Origin: an uncultured Collinsella sp.
Lineage (GTDB): Bacteria; Actinomycetota; Coriobacteriia; Coriobacteriales; Coriobacteriaceae
Direction of reading: 5' to 3'
Assembly (NCBI GenBank): GCA_958428675.1
Contig: CAUAGV010000003.1
Span: forward strand, 1-30,041
Length of the DNA stretch: 30,041 bases
Shown: piece by piece, positions 7,701 to 14,489 of the stretch
Layout: the number at the start of each line of letters is the position of its first letter
Position numbering within the stretch: the stretch's first letter is position 1
The notes under the pieces: model-generated
Told to the model about the DNA's origin: nothing
What the model saw: only the letters and a program-made list of their open reading frames with translations
Databases searched by the model: none
Program-made: the position numbers and the translations under genes

Positions 7701-8705
7701 ATGGCCGCTGTTAAAAAATCGGTTTCCGTTAAGGATGTGGCGCGTCTCGCGGGCGTCTCGGAGCAGACAGTTTCGCGTACGGTGCACGATTCGCCCAGCG
7801 TGCGCCCCGAGACCAAGGAGCGCGTGCGTGCCGCCATGCGCGAGCTGGGGTATCGCCCCAATTTTGCCGGTCGATCGCTGCGCCGCGGCAAGTTTAAGAC
7901 CGTTGGTGTCGCCATGTTCAACATTACCGGTACCGGTAACCTCGATCGTATGGAGGGCTTTGCCGCCGCGGCTGACAAACATGGCTATGCCATCACCCTT
8001 ACTAAAGTAGACGGGCATCCGTATACCCTCGAGAGCGCATCGTCGCGTATGAGCGCACTGCCGGTGGACGGTATGGTTGTGATCATGAACCGCATGCCGG
8101 CGGACTTTGGCACCTTCGAGCCGCTGCCCGGCATGCAGACGGTGCTCGTTACGATGTTGGAGCACCCGCTCTGTTCTACGGTCGATAACGACCAGTTCGA
8201 TTGTTCGCGCCAGGTGGTCGAGTACTTGCTGGGGCGGGGGCACAAAACCGTGCACTTTATCTCGTGTCCCGAGCGCTCGCTTTCGGGCATGCGGCGTGAG
8301 GAAGGCTGGCGCGAGACATTGCGCGCGCATGGCATTGAGCCACCGCAGCTCGTGCGCGGTGACTGGACGGCGCAGAGTGGATATGCTGCCGGCCAGGTGC
8401 TTGCGGATGATCCGACCTGCACGGCCATTTATGCCTCCAACGACGCCATGGCCTACGGCTGCATCCGCGGGCTGGAGTCGCGCGGGAAGTGCGTGCCCCA
8501 GGACGTGAGCGTGGTGGGTGTTGACGATAGTCTGGGCGATATCGTGCCCGATCGTCGCCTGACCACGGTGCGCTTTGACAACAAGCGCGTCGGCATGTGG
8601 GCGGTCGACAAGATTGCCGGCGCCGAGGGCGTTGAACCCGGTGTGGAGCACATGCTGTTTCCGGGCGTGCTCGTCGAGGGCGATACGGTACGCGATTGGC
8701 GCTAG
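7701..8705 (+). CDS. LacI-family repressor of lactose module 2
   Basis: 334-aa LacI/GalR-type repressor. The helix-turn-helix is VKDVARLAGVSEQTVSRTVH near the N-terminus, followed by the ligand-binding domain with the late motif DVSVVGVDDSLGD. ATG 7701 has a weak upstream AAAG. It is divergent from lacE2-lacG2, with two near-identical operators between (7407, 7527), so it probably represses that operon. The specificity pair after GVS is Glu-Gln. It shares the family layout with the paralogues at 2862 and 17653; all three keep phrases such as LPVDGM/I and DWxAxSGYAAG, which points to one ancestral gene duplicated with its target. The inducer is unknown. Confidence 0.91.
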   Translation: MAAVKKSVSVKDVARLAGVSEQTVSRTVHDSPSVRPETKERVRAAMRELGYRPNFAGRSLRRGKFKTVGVAMFNITGTGNLDRMEGFAAAADKHGYAITLTKVDGHPYTLESASSRMSALPVDGMVVIMNRMPADFGTFEPLPGMQTVLVTMLEHPLCSTVDNDQFDCSRQVVEYLLGRGHKTVHFISCPERSLSGMRREEGWRETLRAHGIEPPQLVRGDWTAQSGYAAGQVLADDPTCTAIYASNDAMAYGCIRGLESRGKCVPQDVSVVGVDDSLGDIVPDRRLTTVRFDNKRVGMWAVDKIAGAEGVEPGVEHMLFPGVLVEGDTVRDWR

Positions 8706-8737
8706 GGCGCGGGTCTGTTTGGGTTGCCGCTAATTGT

Positions 8738-8794
8738 GTTCGATATTGTTCAGATTGGTTTAAAAACCGTTCACGGACGAAAAGTAACCGTTCA
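8738..8794. promoter_or_regulatory. Helically phased GTTC array upstream of lacF
   Basis: GTTC occurs in the same orientation at 8738, 8748, 8769 and 8790, that is with steps of 10, 21 and 21 bp (about one, two and two helical turns). The last two are the full box ACCGTTCA (8766-8773 and 8787-8794). They lie about 78 and 58 bp upstream of the predicted lacF transcription start. The tandem direct-repeat layout resembles sites bound by DeoR-type regulators; one is encoded at 20051-20854 (inference). Confidence 0.5.
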
Positions 8795-8811
8795 TAGCTC
8801 GAAATTACGTT

Positions 8812-8841
8812 TTGTGCTGTTCTTTTTTGTTTGAATATTAT
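8812..8841 (+). promoter_or_regulatory. Predicted lacF promoter
   Basis: TTGTGC (8812-8817) and TATTAT (8836-8841) are 18 bp apart in an AT-rich stretch. The lacF start codon follows 78 nt after the -10. Confidence 0.5.
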
Positions 8842-8919
8842 TGTTTCTGTCATACACAACGCAGCGCGTATGCCCGGACGCGATGCTCTCCATTGGTTCA
8901 TATGTGAAAGGAACGCAAC

Positions 8920-9258
8920 ATGGCAACCAAAGAAGAAATCTCGATGGTTGGATTCGAGATTGTCGCATACGCAGGTGACGCCCAGACCGATCTGCTTGCA
9001 GCGCTCGATGCTGCTCGCGAGGGTGACTTTGAGAAGGCCGAGCAGCTGCACAAGGATGCCAGCGATGCGCTCATCGGTGCCCACGACACGCAGACCAAGC
9101 TGCTTTCGCAGGAGGCCGGCGGTGGCGAGATGGAGATGACCTTCATCATGGCTCACGCTCAGGACACCCTCATGACCACTATGATCCTGGAGAAGCAGAC
9201 CCGCTTTACCATCGATGCCTACAAGCGCATCGCTGAGCTCGAGGCCAAGCTCGCCTAA
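8920..9258 (+). CDS. lacF: Lactose-specific PTS IIA component
   Basis: 112-aa soluble IIA of the lactose/cellobiose PTS family; it carries phosphate from HPr to the IIB domain of LacE. The all-helical sequence has the active-site segment IMAHAQDTLMTT, with phospho-His79 and metal-binding Asp82 (His78 and Asp81 in lactococcal LacF). Length is normal for the family. AAAGGAACGCAAC precedes ATG 8920. It is a single-gene unit with its own promoter and a strong terminator. It is the only IIA seen near two IIC-IIB genes, so it probably serves both. Confidence 0.94.
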   Translation: MATKEEISMVGFEIVAYAGDAQTDLLAALDAAREGDFEKAEQLHKDASDALIGAHDTQTKLLSQEAGGGEMEMTFIMAHAQDTLMTTMILEKQTRFTIDAYKRIAELEAKLA

Positions 9259-9286
9259 CGAACCCTCACAACCAAGCCCCCTTCCA

Positions 9287-9319
9287 AAAGCCCTGCCGCA
9301 CCCGCGACAGGGCTTTTTC
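9287..9319 (+). terminator. Rho-independent terminator of lacF
   Basis: AAAGCCCTG and CAGGGCTTT pair around a C/G-rich loop and are followed by TTTCTG. It begins 28 nt after the lacF stop codon. Confidence 0.88.
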
Positions 9320-9331
9320 TGTCCTCCTCCA

Positions 9332-9398
9332 AGTTGCGGTGAAATAAGGACTGAATAGGGGCCGGCGGGCGCAAAACAATCCCTATTCCACCGCAACT
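9332..9398. repeat. 67-bp palindromic intergenic element
   Basis: AGTTGCGGTG at the left end and CACCGCAACT at the right end are exact inverse copies. Symmetry continues inward as AAATAAGG against CCCTATTC with two mismatches. It lies directly behind the lacF terminator. It resembles a non-autonomous or REP-like dispersed palindrome. Confidence 0.65.
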
Positions 9399-9409
9399 CA
9401 TCCGGAGAT

Positions 9410-9460
9410 AGTCATTGGGGACGTTCTTAAACGACTGGGCATTGGGGACAGTCTTAGTGC
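9410..9460. repeat. Copy of an AGTCATTGGGGACG repeat
   Basis: AGTCATTGGGGACGTTCTTA starts here and CATTGGGGACAGTCTTA follows about 30 bp later, a degenerate tandem unit. The same start sequence appears at 14330 with one inverse end. It is non-coding and probably a dispersed element. Confidence 0.6.
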
Positions 9461-9543
9461 GCTCCGTTCGTCTTGCCGTTCGGTTTTTCGATGGGTGGGT
9501 ATACTTTCCACCGCAATACAGGCCGGAATGAGGAGGTATCCAA

Positions 9544-10575
9544 ATGCCGGACAACGGATCAATTCAAAAAAGAGACGCGTATGAGATGGCTCATGGGCGT
9601 CCTGTCCAGATAACCGAGCATACGACGGTAACCGAGCTGCAGCCCAGCCTGTCCGATGTCGTGTGCGCAAACAAAAAGTTGCAGATTGGCTTTATCGTTG
9701 CGCTCGTGGTGCTGGCGCTGCTGTCGGGCTTTGTCGCGCGCCCGCATTTTGCCGATACCAAGACTTGGGACTCCACCATCGAGGTCATCGATCAAAAGAA
9801 AGGTAACGTTTTGGCGCTCACGGCTTCATGCGTTGCTCTATCTGCGGGTATTACGGCGCTGCCGGGTGATACGGGAACGCCGGTTGCCGAGCAGCTCGCA
9901 CAGCTTTCAGGCAACCTTGGTATCGTGCTGGCCGTGCTCTACCTCGAGAAATATCTGCTGACTATTTTGTGGTCGGTTGGTCTGGGCATCTTAATCCCGT
10001 TTGCGTTGGTGCTCCTTGCGGTGTCGCTCGGCATTCACGGGCGCTGGAGCACGAGCGCTGTCCTGCGCCGTGTGGCGACACGCGTGCTGGTGGTTGCCGT
10101 GATCGGCATGGCGCTTGTGCCCGCGAGTGTGTGGGTATCGCAAAAGGTCGATGAGACGTATCGGGTGAGTATCGAGCAGACAGAGCAAAAGGCGAGCGAT
10201 GCCGCAAAGACGGCTGATGCCACGGACAAGTCAGCCGAGACCAGCTCAAAATCGAGCAAGAAAAAGTCCGAGGCCACGGAGTCCAAAAACGTGCTCGAGC
10301 AGTTGACTGATGGGGCCTCGAGTCTTGTTACGTCGGTGACCAGCGGCGCCAAACAGATGACCGACGAGATCGTGCAGCAGGTGACCGACCTCATCGAAGG
10401 CGTCATCGTGATGATCGTGACCTCGTGTGTGATTCCTCTGCTGGTGCTCGTGGCGTTTCTGTGGCTGGGCCACACCCTGCTGGGGATCGATATCTCCGGT
10501 CCCGCGAACTATCTGACGGGTCGTTTCTTGAGCGCTCCGTCCAAACATGCCAAGAAGAGTGGGCAGTCTGAGTAG
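9544..10575 (+). CDS. Membrane protein of unknown function
   Basis: 343 aa, not recognised. ATG 9544 follows a strong GAGGAGGTATCCAA. A hydrophilic N-terminus (1-44) is followed by a membrane segment (about 46-64), an outward loop or amphipathic stretch (65-122), two adjacent membrane segments (about 125-165), another at 179-199, a polar Ser/Lys/Thr-rich region (205-250) with coiled-coil character, and a final membrane segment (about 285-310) before a basic tail. There is no enzyme motif. The gene lies alone between lacF and the lacA operon, flanked by palindromic repeats and ended by its own terminator. Its link to lactose use is doubtful; it may be an unrelated insertion in the cluster. Confidence 0.8.
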   Translation: MPDNGSIQKRDAYEMAHGRPVQITEHTTVTELQPSLSDVVCANKKLQIGFIVALVVLALLSGFVARPHFADTKTWDSTIEVIDQKKGNVLALTASCVALSAGITALPGDTGTPVAEQLAQLSGNLGIVLAVLYLEKYLLTILWSVGLGILIPFALVLLAVSLGIHGRWSTSAVLRRVATRVLVVAVIGMALVPASVWVSQKVDETYRVSIEQTEQKASDAAKTADATDKSAETSSKSSKKKSEATESKNVLEQLTDGASSLVTSVTSGAKQMTDEIVQQVTDLIEGVIVMIVTSCVIPLLVLVAFLWLGHTLLGIDISGPANYLTGRFLSAPSKHAKKSGQSE

Positions 10576-10610
10576 GCGGCAAAGCGATCTTTGGAAGATC
10601 AACCGTAAGA

Positions 10611-10648
10611 AGGGCGGCCGAGACACGTTCTCGGCCGCCCTTTTGTTT
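10611..10648 (+). terminator. Strong rho-independent terminator
   Basis: GGGCGGCCGAGA and TCTCGGCCGCCC flank a short loop and are followed by TTTTGTTTG. It ends the membrane protein gene and insulates the lacA operon. Confidence 0.9.
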
Positions 10649-10703
10649 GTTGAACACATGGTCGCTACGTCTGCGCCGGGCTCAAACGGTCGGCAATCAA
10701 CCG

Positions 10704-10789
10704 TGAACGGTATTTGTTCAAAAAAGAACAAAGATAAACAAATAGTTGTTGCAGTTACTGTTCGAATGTGTTCAAATAAACATGAACAG
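10704..10789. promoter_or_regulatory. Cluster of GTTC/GAAC operator-like sites before lacA
   Basis: GAAC/GTTC half-sites occur at 10705, 10716, 10726, 10760, 10770 and 10784, mostly 10-11 bp apart. They include the box ACCGTGAACGGT, the inverted repeat TGTTCAAAAAAGAACA and TGTTCA...TGAACA (10769-10788). A promoter must lie here (TTGCAG 10749, CAAATA 10773 is one weak guess), so the sites overlap or flank it. The density suggests cooperative binding by one regulator. Confidence 0.55.
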
Positions 10790-10882
10790 TGAAGAACCGC
10801 ACATTCAGATGCCCGGACCTGAACGCGATTCAACACTTCCAAACAGAAACTGCGCACCTGCGTATCTCTCAAGGAGGATGTC

Positions 10883-11311
10883 ATGAGGGTTGTAATCGCT
10901 TCCGATGCCGACGGTATGTCGATGAAGGAGTCCATCAAGGAGATGCTCATCGCTGACGGTCACGAGGTCGTCGACTATTCCGAGATCCCTGCCGCGGACT
11001 TTGTCGATTCCGCGACCGCCGTTGCCAAGGACCTGCTGGAGCACAAGGATTCCCAGGGCTTCGCATTCGATAAGTACGGCGTCGGCTCCTATATGGCCGC
11101 CGTCAAGATCAAGGGCATGGTCGTCGCCAACATTTCCGATGAGCGTTCCGCTTACATGACCCGCGAGCACAACGGTTCGCGCATGGTCACCATGGGCCCG
11201 GGCGTTGTGGGCACCGAGGTCGCCAAGAAGATCGCCCGCGAGTTCCTGCGCGCCCAGTACGCCGGCGGCCGTCACCAGATCCGTGTCGACATGCTCAACA
11301 AGATGGCCTAA
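10883..11311 (+). CDS. lacA: Galactose-6-phosphate isomerase, LacA subunit
   Basis: 142-aa subunit of the heteromeric LacAB isomerase that converts galactose-6-phosphate to tagatose-6-phosphate in the cytosol. It belongs to the RpiB/LacAB fold. The segments SDERSAYMTREHN and the C-terminal GGRHQIRVDMLNKM are nearly the same as in lactococcal and staphylococcal LacA, and the length is normal. ATG 10883 follows AAGGAGGATGTC. It is the first gene of the operon, 63 nt before lacB. Strong match, little doubt. Confidence 0.96.
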   Translation: MRVVIASDADGMSMKESIKEMLIADGHEVVDYSEIPAADFVDSATAVAKDLLEHKDSQGFAFDKYGVGSYMAAVKIKGMVVANISDERSAYMTREHNGSRMVTMGPGVVGTEVAKKIAREFLRAQYAGGRHQIRVDMLNKMA

Positions 11312-11374
11312 CGAGAGCCACCGAGAACTCGAACTTCTACCTCAACTTGTGAATTCAGACGAAAGGACGTTCTG

Positions 11375-11899
11375 ATGAAGAAGACCATCGCAATCGGTTG
11401 CGACCATATCGTTACGGACGAGAAGATCTATCTGGCCGACCGCCTGGAGCAGGCTGGCTACAAGGTGCTCGACTGCGGCACCTACAGCCACACCCGTACG
11501 CACTATCCCATCTACGGTAAGGCCGTGGGCGAGGCTGTTGCCAGCGGCAAGGCCGACTTTGGCGTGGCCCTGTGCGGCACCGGCATCGGCATCACCAACG
11601 CCGTCAACAAGGTTCCCGGCGCTCGCTGCGCCCTGGTCCGCGACATGACCTCTGCCCTGTATGCCCGCCGCGAGCTCAACGCGAATATCGTGGGCTTTGG
11701 CGGCAAGATCACCGGCGAGTTCCTGATGGCCGATATCATGCTTGCCTTCCTGGAGGAGCCCTACGAGAAGACTCCCGAGCACGACGCCCTGATCGCCAAG
11801 ATCGACGCCTGCAATAAGGCCGACGCCGAGGCTCAGGCCGACCCGCACTTCTTTGACGAGTTCCTCGAGAAGTGGGACCGCGGCGAATACCACGACTAA
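11375..11899 (+). CDS. lacB: Galactose-6-phosphate isomerase, LacB subunit
   Basis: 174-aa partner of LacA. It starts with the family pattern IAIGCDHIVTDEK and has the active-site loop ALCGTGIGITNAVNK (Cys67) and VRDMTSALYA. It ends in DPHFFDEFLEKWDRGEYHD, which is almost invariant in LacB proteins. AAAGGACGTTCTG precedes ATG 11375. The stop codon lies 4 nt before a 12-bp hairpin that opens a structured element of about 150 nt; the next gene begins only 376 nt later, unusually far for an operon. Confidence 0.97.
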   Translation: MKKTIAIGCDHIVTDEKIYLADRLEQAGYKVLDCGTYSHTRTHYPIYGKAVGEAVASGKADFGVALCGTGIGITNAVNKVPGARCALVRDMTSALYARRELNANIVGFGGKITGEFLMADIMLAFLEEPYEKTPEHDALIAKIDACNKADAEAQADPHFFDEFLEKWDRGEYHD

Positions 11900-11903
11900 G
11901 GAG

Positions 11904-12055
11904 GTTACGCGGTTTTGCCAAACCGCGTAACGGGTCGACGCTGCGAAGCCATCTGGCGGGCAATCTGCCGTTCAGTTTCGGCGGCATGACCAGAAGGTCA
12001 ATGCCGCCTCGCTTCACGGCACCTTGCCTCGCCAGCTGGCTTCTCGCTGATGTCT
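11904..12055 (+). ncRNA. Structured element, copy A (behind lacB)
   Basis: Nested stems, all seen in the sequence. Hairpin P1: GTTACGCGGTTT/AAACCGCGTAAC (11904-11931, loop TGCC). Outer arm P2: 11945-11963 with 12024-12043, 18 pairs with one mismatch and one bulge. Stem P3: TGCCGT (11966) with ACGGCA (12016). Apical P4: GGCGGCATGACC, loop AGAA, GGTCAATGCCGCC (11980-12008). A second copy at 14148-14298 keeps P1 and the P4 tip in sequence but has a different, still paired, P2. It is co-transcribed with the lac operon if read as RNA. No known class is recognised; a folded DNA site is the alternative. Confidence 0.7.
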
Positions 12056-12275
12056 GAGTGACCTGTGGGGTTACCGCTGTTGTTGCGAAGATTTCTGATA
12101 CGGCAAGCTGCTCCGATAACACGTTTGCTTGCTGAGCTTGAGCGCTTCGCTCCTGACGGTACCCGGCATTCTGCAGCTTTTCAATTGACGGCTCGCGTTT
12201 CTGTGAGGGGGCGCGGGCCGGTTTTCTATCAGCCCCACTGACTCGGCGGGCTGGCGTACGAAAGGGAAGGCTCCT
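12056..12275. other. Intergenic stretch before lacX without a recognised signal
   Basis: 220 bp between structured element A and lacX. No ORF with a ribosome binding site and no clear promoter or terminator was found. Several small G+C-rich self-complementary patches are present. The lacX ribosome binding site GGGAAGG is at its end. Confidence 0.5.
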
Positions 12276-13157
12276 ATGGAGTTTGTTCTTGATAACGGTT
12301 CTGTTCGTGTGGCACTGAGCACGGCTGGCGGATCGTTCACTTCGATTAAAGCCAACGGTCGCGAGTACCTGTGGCAGGGCGATCCTTCGGTCTGGTCGGG
12401 CCAGGCGCCCATTTGCTTTCCGATTTGCGGCGGCCTTCGTAACGGCCGCGCGATGACCATGGGCGGCCGCGCGGTCAAGCTTGCCCGCCACGGCTTTGCC
12501 CGCAAGCAGGAGTGGAAGCTCGAGGAGCAGGGCGACAACATGGTTGCGCTGAGCCTAAGCTCTGCCGACCATGCCGAACTGCTCGAGCAGTATCCGTATC
12601 CGTTTAAGATCGTCGCGCGCTACACGATCGATGCGGCTAAGGTGGCCGTGTCGTACGAGGTGACCAATGAGGGCACCGAGGATATGCCATTCTTTGTGGG
12701 TGGCCACCCCGGCTTTAAGTGCCCGCTCGACGAGGGCGAGTCCTATGACGACTATGAACTTCGTTTTGATCAGCGTGAGGCCACCGAGCTCTGTACTGCC
12801 GTTCCCTCGACGGGCCTGATTGATGTTGAGCATCGCAGCAAGAACCCCATGATCGGCCAGAACCTGCCGCTTACTCACGAACTCTTCGACTTCGCGGAGA
12901 CCATCTTCGACGTGCTCGAGAGCCGTGTGGTTACGCTGACCAAGAAAACCGAGGACAAGGGCGTGCGCCTGACGTTCCCCGATATGCCGTACCTGATTGT
13001 GTGGAGCAAGCCCGAGGGCGACTTTGTGGCTGTTGAACCGTGGGGTGGTCTGTCCACCTGCTCCGACGAGGACGATATTCTGGAGCACAAGCGTGGCTGC
13101 CTGGTGGCCAAGCCGGGAGAGACCGTCACTCGCGGCTTTGAGATCGAGATCCTTTAA
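12276..13157 (+). CDS. lacX: Aldose-1-epimerase-like protein (LacX type)
   Basis: 293 aa, galactose mutarotase-like beta-sandwich fold. Visible family features: opening NGSVRVALSTAGGSFTSI, WQGDPSVWSGQAPICFPICG (about 34-53), GHPGFKCP with the expected catalytic His, and VWSKPEGDFVAVEPWGG near the C-terminus. It resembles LacX of lactococcal lac operons and YihR/YeaD-like epimerases. Role is probably interconversion of alpha and beta anomers of galactose or its phosphate; the exact substrate is not shown by sequence. GGGAAGGCTCCT precedes ATG 12276. The gene lies between structured element A and lacC. Confidence 0.86.
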   Translation: MEFVLDNGSVRVALSTAGGSFTSIKANGREYLWQGDPSVWSGQAPICFPICGGLRNGRAMTMGGRAVKLARHGFARKQEWKLEEQGDNMVALSLSSADHAELLEQYPYPFKIVARYTIDAAKVAVSYEVTNEGTEDMPFFVGGHPGFKCPLDEGESYDDYELRFDQREATELCTAVPSTGLIDVEHRSKNPMIGQNLPLTHELFDFAETIFDVLESRVVTLTKKTEDKGVRLTFPDMPYLIVWSKPEGDFVAVEPWGGLSTCSDEDDILEHKRGCLVAKPGETVTRGFEIEIL

Positions 13158-13174
13158 CGAGTTATCGTATGTTT

Positions 13175-13194
13175 GGGGCGGGTTATGCCGCCCC
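13175..13194 (+). other. Small hairpin between lacX and lacC
   Basis: GGGGCGG and CCGCCCC with loop GTTATG, directly before the lacC ribosome binding site (ACAGGAG). No T-run follows; it could shield mRNA ends or tune lacC translation. Confidence 0.45.
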
Positions 13195-13210
13195 GGAACA
13201 GGAGTTCAAC

Positions 13211-14146
13211 ATGATTCTGACCGTTACCATGAACCCGTCGATTGATACGCGCTATCAGCTCGACAAGCTGATCATCGACGATGTTAACCGTGTGACACCC
13301 GAAAAGACCGCTGGCGGCAAGGGCCTCAACGTGAGTCGCGTGCTGCTGCAGCTGGGTGACGACGTGCTCGCGACCGGCCTGCTCGGCGGCCACATGGGTG
13401 CCTATATGGCCGAGCTTATGGATGCCGACGGCGTCAAGAACGACTTTGTGCCTATTGCTGGTGAGACGCGCATCTGCCTGAATATCCTGCACGAGGGCAA
13501 TCAGACCGAGCTGCTGGAGAGCGGCCCGCAGATCGCCCCGGCCGAGCTCGAGGCCTTTACGGCCAAGTTTGCCGAGCTTGCAGCGAAGGCGGACGTCGTG
13601 ACGCTTTCGGGCTCGCTGCCGCGTGGCGTCGATGCCGGCTACTATGCCGAGCTCGTCAAGATCGCCGAGGAGGCGGGCGCCAAGGTGCTGCTCGACACTT
13701 CGGGTGCATCGCTGGAGGCCGCGCTGGAGTCCGACGCTAAGCCTGAGCTCGTAAAGCCCAACCTGACCGAGATTAACGGCCTACTGGGTACGTCCTTTAC
13801 GACCGATGATGTCGATGCCCTGCGCGAGGCGCTTGCCGCCGATGACCGTTTTGCCGGTATCCCCTGGGTTGTCGTTTCGATGGGCGCTGCCGGTTCGGTT
13901 GGCTTCCATGAGGGTCGCGCGTTCCGCGCCAAGACGCCCGCGATTGCGGCTGTGAACGCAACGGGTTCCGGCGACTCGACCATCGCTGGCTTTGCGCATG
14001 CCATTGCGGCTGGTGCCGACGACGTCACGGTGCTCAAGACCGCCAATACCTGCGGCAAGCTCAACGCTATGGATCCCAAGACCGGTCACCTGGTCATGGA
14101 CCGCTGGGACGAGATCTACAACAGTGTTGAAGTAACGGAGCTGTAG
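13211..14146 (+). CDS. lacC: Tagatose-6-phosphate kinase
   Basis: 311-aa PfkB-family sugar kinase that phosphorylates tagatose-6-phosphate to tagatose-1,6-bisphosphate with ATP. N-terminal TVTMNPSID, GGKGLNVSRVL (35-45), LSGSLPRG (132-139) and the anion-hole motif NATGSGDS with catalytic Asp255 are all present. The family also holds 1-phosphofructokinases, but the lac operon context and length support LacC. ATG 13211 with ACAGGAGTTCAAC is chosen over an upstream in-frame codon without a good site. It is the last gene of the operon; structured element B begins 1 nt after its stop codon. Confidence 0.92.
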   Translation: MILTVTMNPSIDTRYQLDKLIIDDVNRVTPEKTAGGKGLNVSRVLLQLGDDVLATGLLGGHMGAYMAELMDADGVKNDFVPIAGETRICLNILHEGNQTELLESGPQIAPAELEAFTAKFAELAAKADVVTLSGSLPRGVDAGYYAELVKIAEEAGAKVLLDTSGASLEAALESDAKPELVKPNLTEINGLLGTSFTTDDVDALREALAADDRFAGIPWVVVSMGAAGSVGFHEGRAFRAKTPAIAAVNATGSGDSTIAGFAHAIAAGADDVTVLKTANTCGKLNAMDPKTGHLVMDRWDEIYNSVEVTEL

Positions 14147-14147
14147 G

Positions 14148-14298
14148 GTTACGCGGTTTTACCAAACCGCGTAACGGCGCGACGCTGCAAACGCCCCTAA
14201 GCGGCAATCTGACGTTCAATCGTCGGGCATGACCAAAAGGTCAATGCCCTCCTCTTTCACGTCACCTTGCTCGCTTAGGGGCGTTTTCGCTGTCGTTG
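14148..14298 (+). ncRNA. Structured element, copy B (behind lacC)
   Basis: Same plan as copy A. P1 is GTTACGCGGTTT/AAACCGCGTAAC (14148-14175, loop TACC). Outer arm P2 is 14189-14207 with 14267-14286, 19 pairs with one bulge. P3 is TGACGT (14210) with ACGTCA (14259). Apical P4 is GGGCATGACC, loop AAAA, GGTCAATGCCC (14225-14249). The P2 arm differs from copy A at nine of fourteen outer pairs yet stays paired, and P3 has one compensated pair. Being at the operon end, it could also act as a 3' stabiliser. Confidence 0.7.
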
Positions 14299-14329
14299 CC
14301 AAGACACCGGCGTTGCCTTGGTCGCAAGT

Positions 14330-14396
14330 AGTCATTGGGGACGCTCTTTAATGACTAGTCGTTTAAGAACGCCCCTTAAGAATGACCCCAATGACT
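14330..14396. repeat. 67-bp element with inverted ends AGTCATTGGGG
   Basis: AGTCATTGGGG (14330-14340) and CCCCAATGACT (14386-14396) are exact inverse copies; inside, CTCTTTAA and TTAAGAACG are also partly inverted. The left half matches the repeat at 9410. Confidence 0.65.
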
Positions 14397-14402
14397 ACAC
14401 TC

Positions 14403-14445
14403 AAAAACGGCGCCCGTCGGCGATGTTGCCGGCGGGCGCCGTTGT
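14403..14445 (-). terminator. Rho-independent terminator of galK-galT
   Basis: On the minus strand, ACGGCGCCCGCCGG and CCGACGGGCGCCGT form a long stem followed by TTTTTGA. It lies about 45 nt after the galT stop. On the plus strand it may help to end lac operon transcription, though the T-run there is poor. Confidence 0.85.
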
Positions 14446-14489
14446 CTTGAAGACGAAATGATCTGTTTTCCTCCGTCCCCAAGGGACCA

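Noticed and set aside
11904..14298. T-box riboswitch or simple terminators for the paired elements
   Set aside because: No specifier arm, no conserved T-box sequence, no T-run behind the outer arm, and the elements follow rather than precede the genes in a way unlike T-boxes.
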